In this document: positions 54,065 to 56,177 of the stretch, piece after piece
Position numbering within the stretch: the stretch's first letter is position 1
Layout: every line of letters begins with the position of its first letter
Origin: an uncultured Pelagibacteraceae bacterium
GTDB lineage: Bacteria > Pseudomonadota > Alphaproteobacteria > Pelagibacterales > Pelagibacteraceae
NCBI GenBank assembly: GCA_902592935.1
Contig: CACJGD010000004.1
Coordinates: 1-56,177 of the forward strand
Reading direction: 5' to 3'
Length of the DNA: 56,177 nt
The notes under the pieces: generated by a model
What the model was told of the DNA's origin: nothing
Seen by the model: only the letters and a program-made list of their open reading frames with translations
Database searches by the model: none
Translations under genes and position numbers: made by a program

Positions 54065-56177
54065 TTATTTTGGATCTGGTCCTGGTCCTGGATCTCCTGG
54101 TCCACCTGGGCCACCAGGTCCTGGATCTCCTGGGCCACCAGGTCCTGGATCTCCTGGTCCACCAGGTGCTCCCATTGCACCTTCAACAGCACCACCAATA
54201 TCTCCCATAGCACCGCCCATCATATCTCCTCCCATGGCTCCACCTATGTCGCCCATAGGTCCGCCATCAGGTCCGCCCATGGCTCCACCCATGTCGCCCA
54301 TTGGACCCATATCTCCTGGACCAGCTGGACCGCCTGGACCGCCTGCCATTGCACCAGCCATAGCTCCACCCATAGCTCCTGACATTCCTTCTTGCATAGC
54401 ACCACCCATAGCTTTACCCATGTCACCGTCACCCATTCCACCAACTCCCATTGCTGCTCCCATTGCGTGAGAACCCATTGCTGAAGCTGCTACTCCTTGT
54501 GCGGACATGGCTGCTCCCATTGCAGCGCCTGCTAATCCTTCACCTACTTCATTTGCTGCGTTTGCTACTGATCCTATTGCAGCACCAGGGTCTATACCTG
54601 TACCCATTGCAGCTGAAACTTGTCCCAAATTCATTCCACCACTTATTGCACCACCTTCTAAACCTTCAGGTGCTCCTCCCATAATATCTCCCAATTTTGC
54701 ACCTCCTGGAGTTCCAGTTATTCCCATGCTTGCTGCCATTTCAGGATTCATTTGTGCATCTAAATTCATTTCACCCATTCCAACCATTCCACCACTCATA
54801 GCTGCTAGTCCCATGTCACCGCCTTCCATTCCCATTGCGCCACTTAAGCCTTTCATACCTTCTGCTCCCATCGCAGCCATAGTTCCTTGGTTAACTAATC
54901 CAACTTCCATCATATCTCCCATTTGACCAGCAGATAAATTTCCTGTTTTTGCTAAATCAGCAACACCTTGAACAGCTTTGCTTCCAAGGCCAGCAACGTT
55001 AGTTGACATTACGGCAGTAATATCCATTCCTGCCATTCCTGCAGCTCCCATACTTGCAACCATTCCAGGAGTTAATCCTGTCTGTGCAGCCATATCCGCC
55101 ATTCCTAATTTCTCCATTGAACCAACATCCATTCCTGTCATATTCGCCATTGCTTCACCCATTTCAGCTTTTCCCATTTCTTGCATAACGTCTCCCATCA
55201 TCATTCCTGATGATGGTGTATCACCTGTCATCATAGCTCCCATAGCTAAAGCGGTCATTCCTTCAGGAGGAGCCATTGCACCAGGCAAACCTCCAGCTAA
55301 AGCTGGTTTGGCCATGATCATTGCCCCCATCATCATACCGGATTCACTTATATTTTCAGGCATTTCTAACGCTTCTGGTGAAGCCATATTATTTGCGAAT
55401 GAATCTTTCATTTCCATTCCTCTTTGAATAGCATTTTTTTGGCTTGGTGCTTTTCCAGATATAGCTTGGCTTATCATTCCAACGCTTCCAGACATTGCAG
55501 TAGCAATGCCAACTTCAGGATCAGCAAAAGCAGTAGATAAAGTTTCTGCCATTTGTTCCATTCCCATGTCAGCCATTGCTTTTCCAATTTCTTTCATACC
55601 CTCAATACCAGTCATCCCTTTAGCCATATCCGTCATGCCTTCAATTCCTATACTGGCCTCCATACTTTTCATCATATCTTCGCCCATACCTTTTGCGCTC
55701 ATGGTTGCTACTAAAGCACCTGTCATTGTTTGACCCATTTTACCCATTGCCTCTGGATTAGCAGCTAATGTCTCTAGTGCAGCTGTTGCAGCACCTACTG
55801 GCAATGCATCTAAAGCTCCAGCCATCATTGCTGGATTCATTCCCATCTCAGCTACATTCATAGAAGCGAAATCTCCAGGTTTAAAATTTGCCATATCAAA
55901 ATTAGCGGAGCCTGTGATTGCTGTCATATCTACCATTCCTGCAGTCGCCAGTCCCTGCATCGCAGCTCCCATTCCTATGCCTTGTTCATCAAGATTGCCC
56001 ATCATGCCTTTTGCATCAAAACCTGCGGTACCTAATGCATTCATTTGTCCAGCCATTTTTTGTAACGATACAACTTTTCCTGCACCCATTTGTCCAGCAA
56101 TACTAGATAATGCAGCCATTTCTTCAGGAGAAAAATCTTTTGCAAAATCTATTCCTGACATATCAAGAGCATTTGGA
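54065..56177 (-). CDS. Long Met/Gly/Ala-rich repeat protein with collagen-like tail (C-terminal part)
   Basis: Open frame of at least 703 residues with no stop up to the window edge; the ATG at 56161 is probably internal because the frame continues upstream (PNALD) and no ribosome site is seen. By eye about 15% of residues are Met, with many short GM, AM, MG steps, few aromatic residues, no Cys seen and little charge. Loose repeats of the type 'PEEMA..xxMG' and 'MGxxGM' run throughout. The last ~120 residues become Gly/Pro/Asp-rich (GGAMGG, GPMGDMGG, and a GPGDPGPGG tail). No known domain is recognised. The GC content is above that of the neighbours because of Gly, Ala and Pro codons. Confidence 0.75.
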   Translation of the reverse strand, partial: PNALDMSGIDFAKDFSPEEMAALSSIAGQMGAGKVVSLQKMAGQMNALGTAGFDAKGMMGNLDEQGIGMGAAMQGLATAGMVDMTAITGSANFDMANFKPGDFASMNVAEMGMNPAMMAGALDALPVGAATAALETLAANPEAMGKMGQTMTGALVATMSAKGMGEDMMKSMEASIGIEGMTDMAKGMTGIEGMKEIGKAMADMGMEQMAETLSTAFADPEVGIATAMSGSVGMISQAISGKAPSQKNAIQRGMEMKDSFANNMASPEALEMPENISESGMMMGAMIMAKPALAGGLPGAMAPPEGMTALAMGAMMTGDTPSSGMMMGDVMQEMGKAEMGEAMANMTGMDVGSMEKLGMADMAAQTGLTPGMVASMGAAGMAGMDITAVMSTNVAGLGSKAVQGVADLAKTGNLSAGQMGDMMEVGLVNQGTMAAMGAEGMKGLSGAMGMEGGDMGLAAMSGGMVGMGEMNLDAQMNPEMAASMGITGTPGGAKLGDIMGGAPEGLEGGAISGGMNLGQVSAAMGTGIDPGAAIGSVANAANEVGEGLAGAAMGAAMSAQGVAASAMGSHAMGAAMGVGGMGDGDMGKAMGGAMQEGMSGAMGGAMAGAMAGGPGGPAGPGDMGPMGDMGGAMGGPDGGPMGDIGGAMGGDMMGGAMGDIGGAVEGAMGAPGGPGDPGPGGPGDPGPGGPGGPGDPGPGPDPK
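54084..54164 (-). repeat. Tandem repeat coding the Gly-Pro-Asp tail
   Basis: Three copies of a 24-base unit beginning GGTCCTGGATCTCC on the plus strand (54084, 54117 and 54141); the first copy has a 9-base insert. In the protein each unit reads as Gly-Gly-Pro-Gly-Asp-Pro-Gly-Pro in register, so the repeat is part of the collagen-like tail. Confidence 0.85.

Noticed and set aside
54084-54164. Regular short repeats that could suggest a CRISPR array
   Set aside because: The units are in the reading frame, have no spacers of constant length, and encode a Gly-Pro-Asp tail. They are coding tandem repeats.
54234-55733. Several long open frames on the plus strand opposite the Met-rich gene, rich in Pro, Ile and Ser
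   Set aside because: They are broken into pieces of 60-150 residues, while the minus frame runs uninterrupted for over 2.1 kb. Their composition is what antisense reading of Gly/Met/Ala codons gives.

Overview
The window looks like a chromosomal piece of a streamlined, very AT-rich marine alphaproteobacterium, most likely SAR11 (Pelagibacterales). The reasons are low GC, tiny or negative spacing between genes, a tandem glycine riboswitch in front of gcvT, a recA-alaS-icd neighbourhood, TRAP transport, C1 metabolism genes and an IMP dehydrogenase without its CBS domains. This assignment is inference; no rRNA lies in the window. I found no tRNA, insertion sequence, phage gene or CRISPR array, and no gene-free stretch over 300 bases.

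Layout. (1) 1-7.5 kb: formate oxidation. The end of a metal-independent NAD formate dehydrogenase is followed by a terminator, then fdhD, a fused NuoE/NuoF-like subunit, the molybdenum catalytic subunit and selO. (2) 7.5-13.6 kb: a FAD oxidoreductase, TspO, an SDR and a lipid-modification set (DUF3833 lipoprotein, cyclopropane-synthase-like methyltransferase, DUF1365, FAD amine oxidase). (3) 13.6-18.1 kb: gcvT-gcvH-gcvP behind a tandem glycine riboswitch. (4) 18.2-24.7 kb: 5-oxoprolinase genes pxpA/pxpB/pxpC, an EamA exporter and a TRAP transporter with a hairpin between dctP and dctQ. (5) 24.8-39 kb: mostly housekeeping genes (terC family, panB, gloA, guaA, guaB, rlmE, two glycosyltransferases, pssA, psd, icd, alaS, recA). 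(6) 39-44.3 kb: a TolC-like protein, a glycerate-kinase-like protein, three small enzymes of the GFA, VOC and cupin families, and umuDC. (7) 44.3-49.4 kb: a complete urease operon ureDABCEFG with a small divergent Cys-tailed protein. (8) 49.4-56.2 kb: a locus of secreted proteins: two lyase-like jelly-roll proteins, a serine hydrolase of the beta-lactamase fold, a glycoside hydrolase, and the end of a long Met/Gly/Ala-rich protein with a collagen-like tail.

How it fits together. C1 units and reduced nitrogen dominate. Glycine cleavage feeds C1 units into folate, two unrelated formate dehydrogenases can burn formate for NADH, 5-oxoproline and urea supply glutamate and ammonia, and the TRAP system may import an organic acid. 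The least explained parts are the Met-rich repeat protein with its secreted-enzyme neighbours, and the details of the glycine switch. There an 11-bp helix that covers the gcvT start codon competes with the aptamer's own P1 stem.
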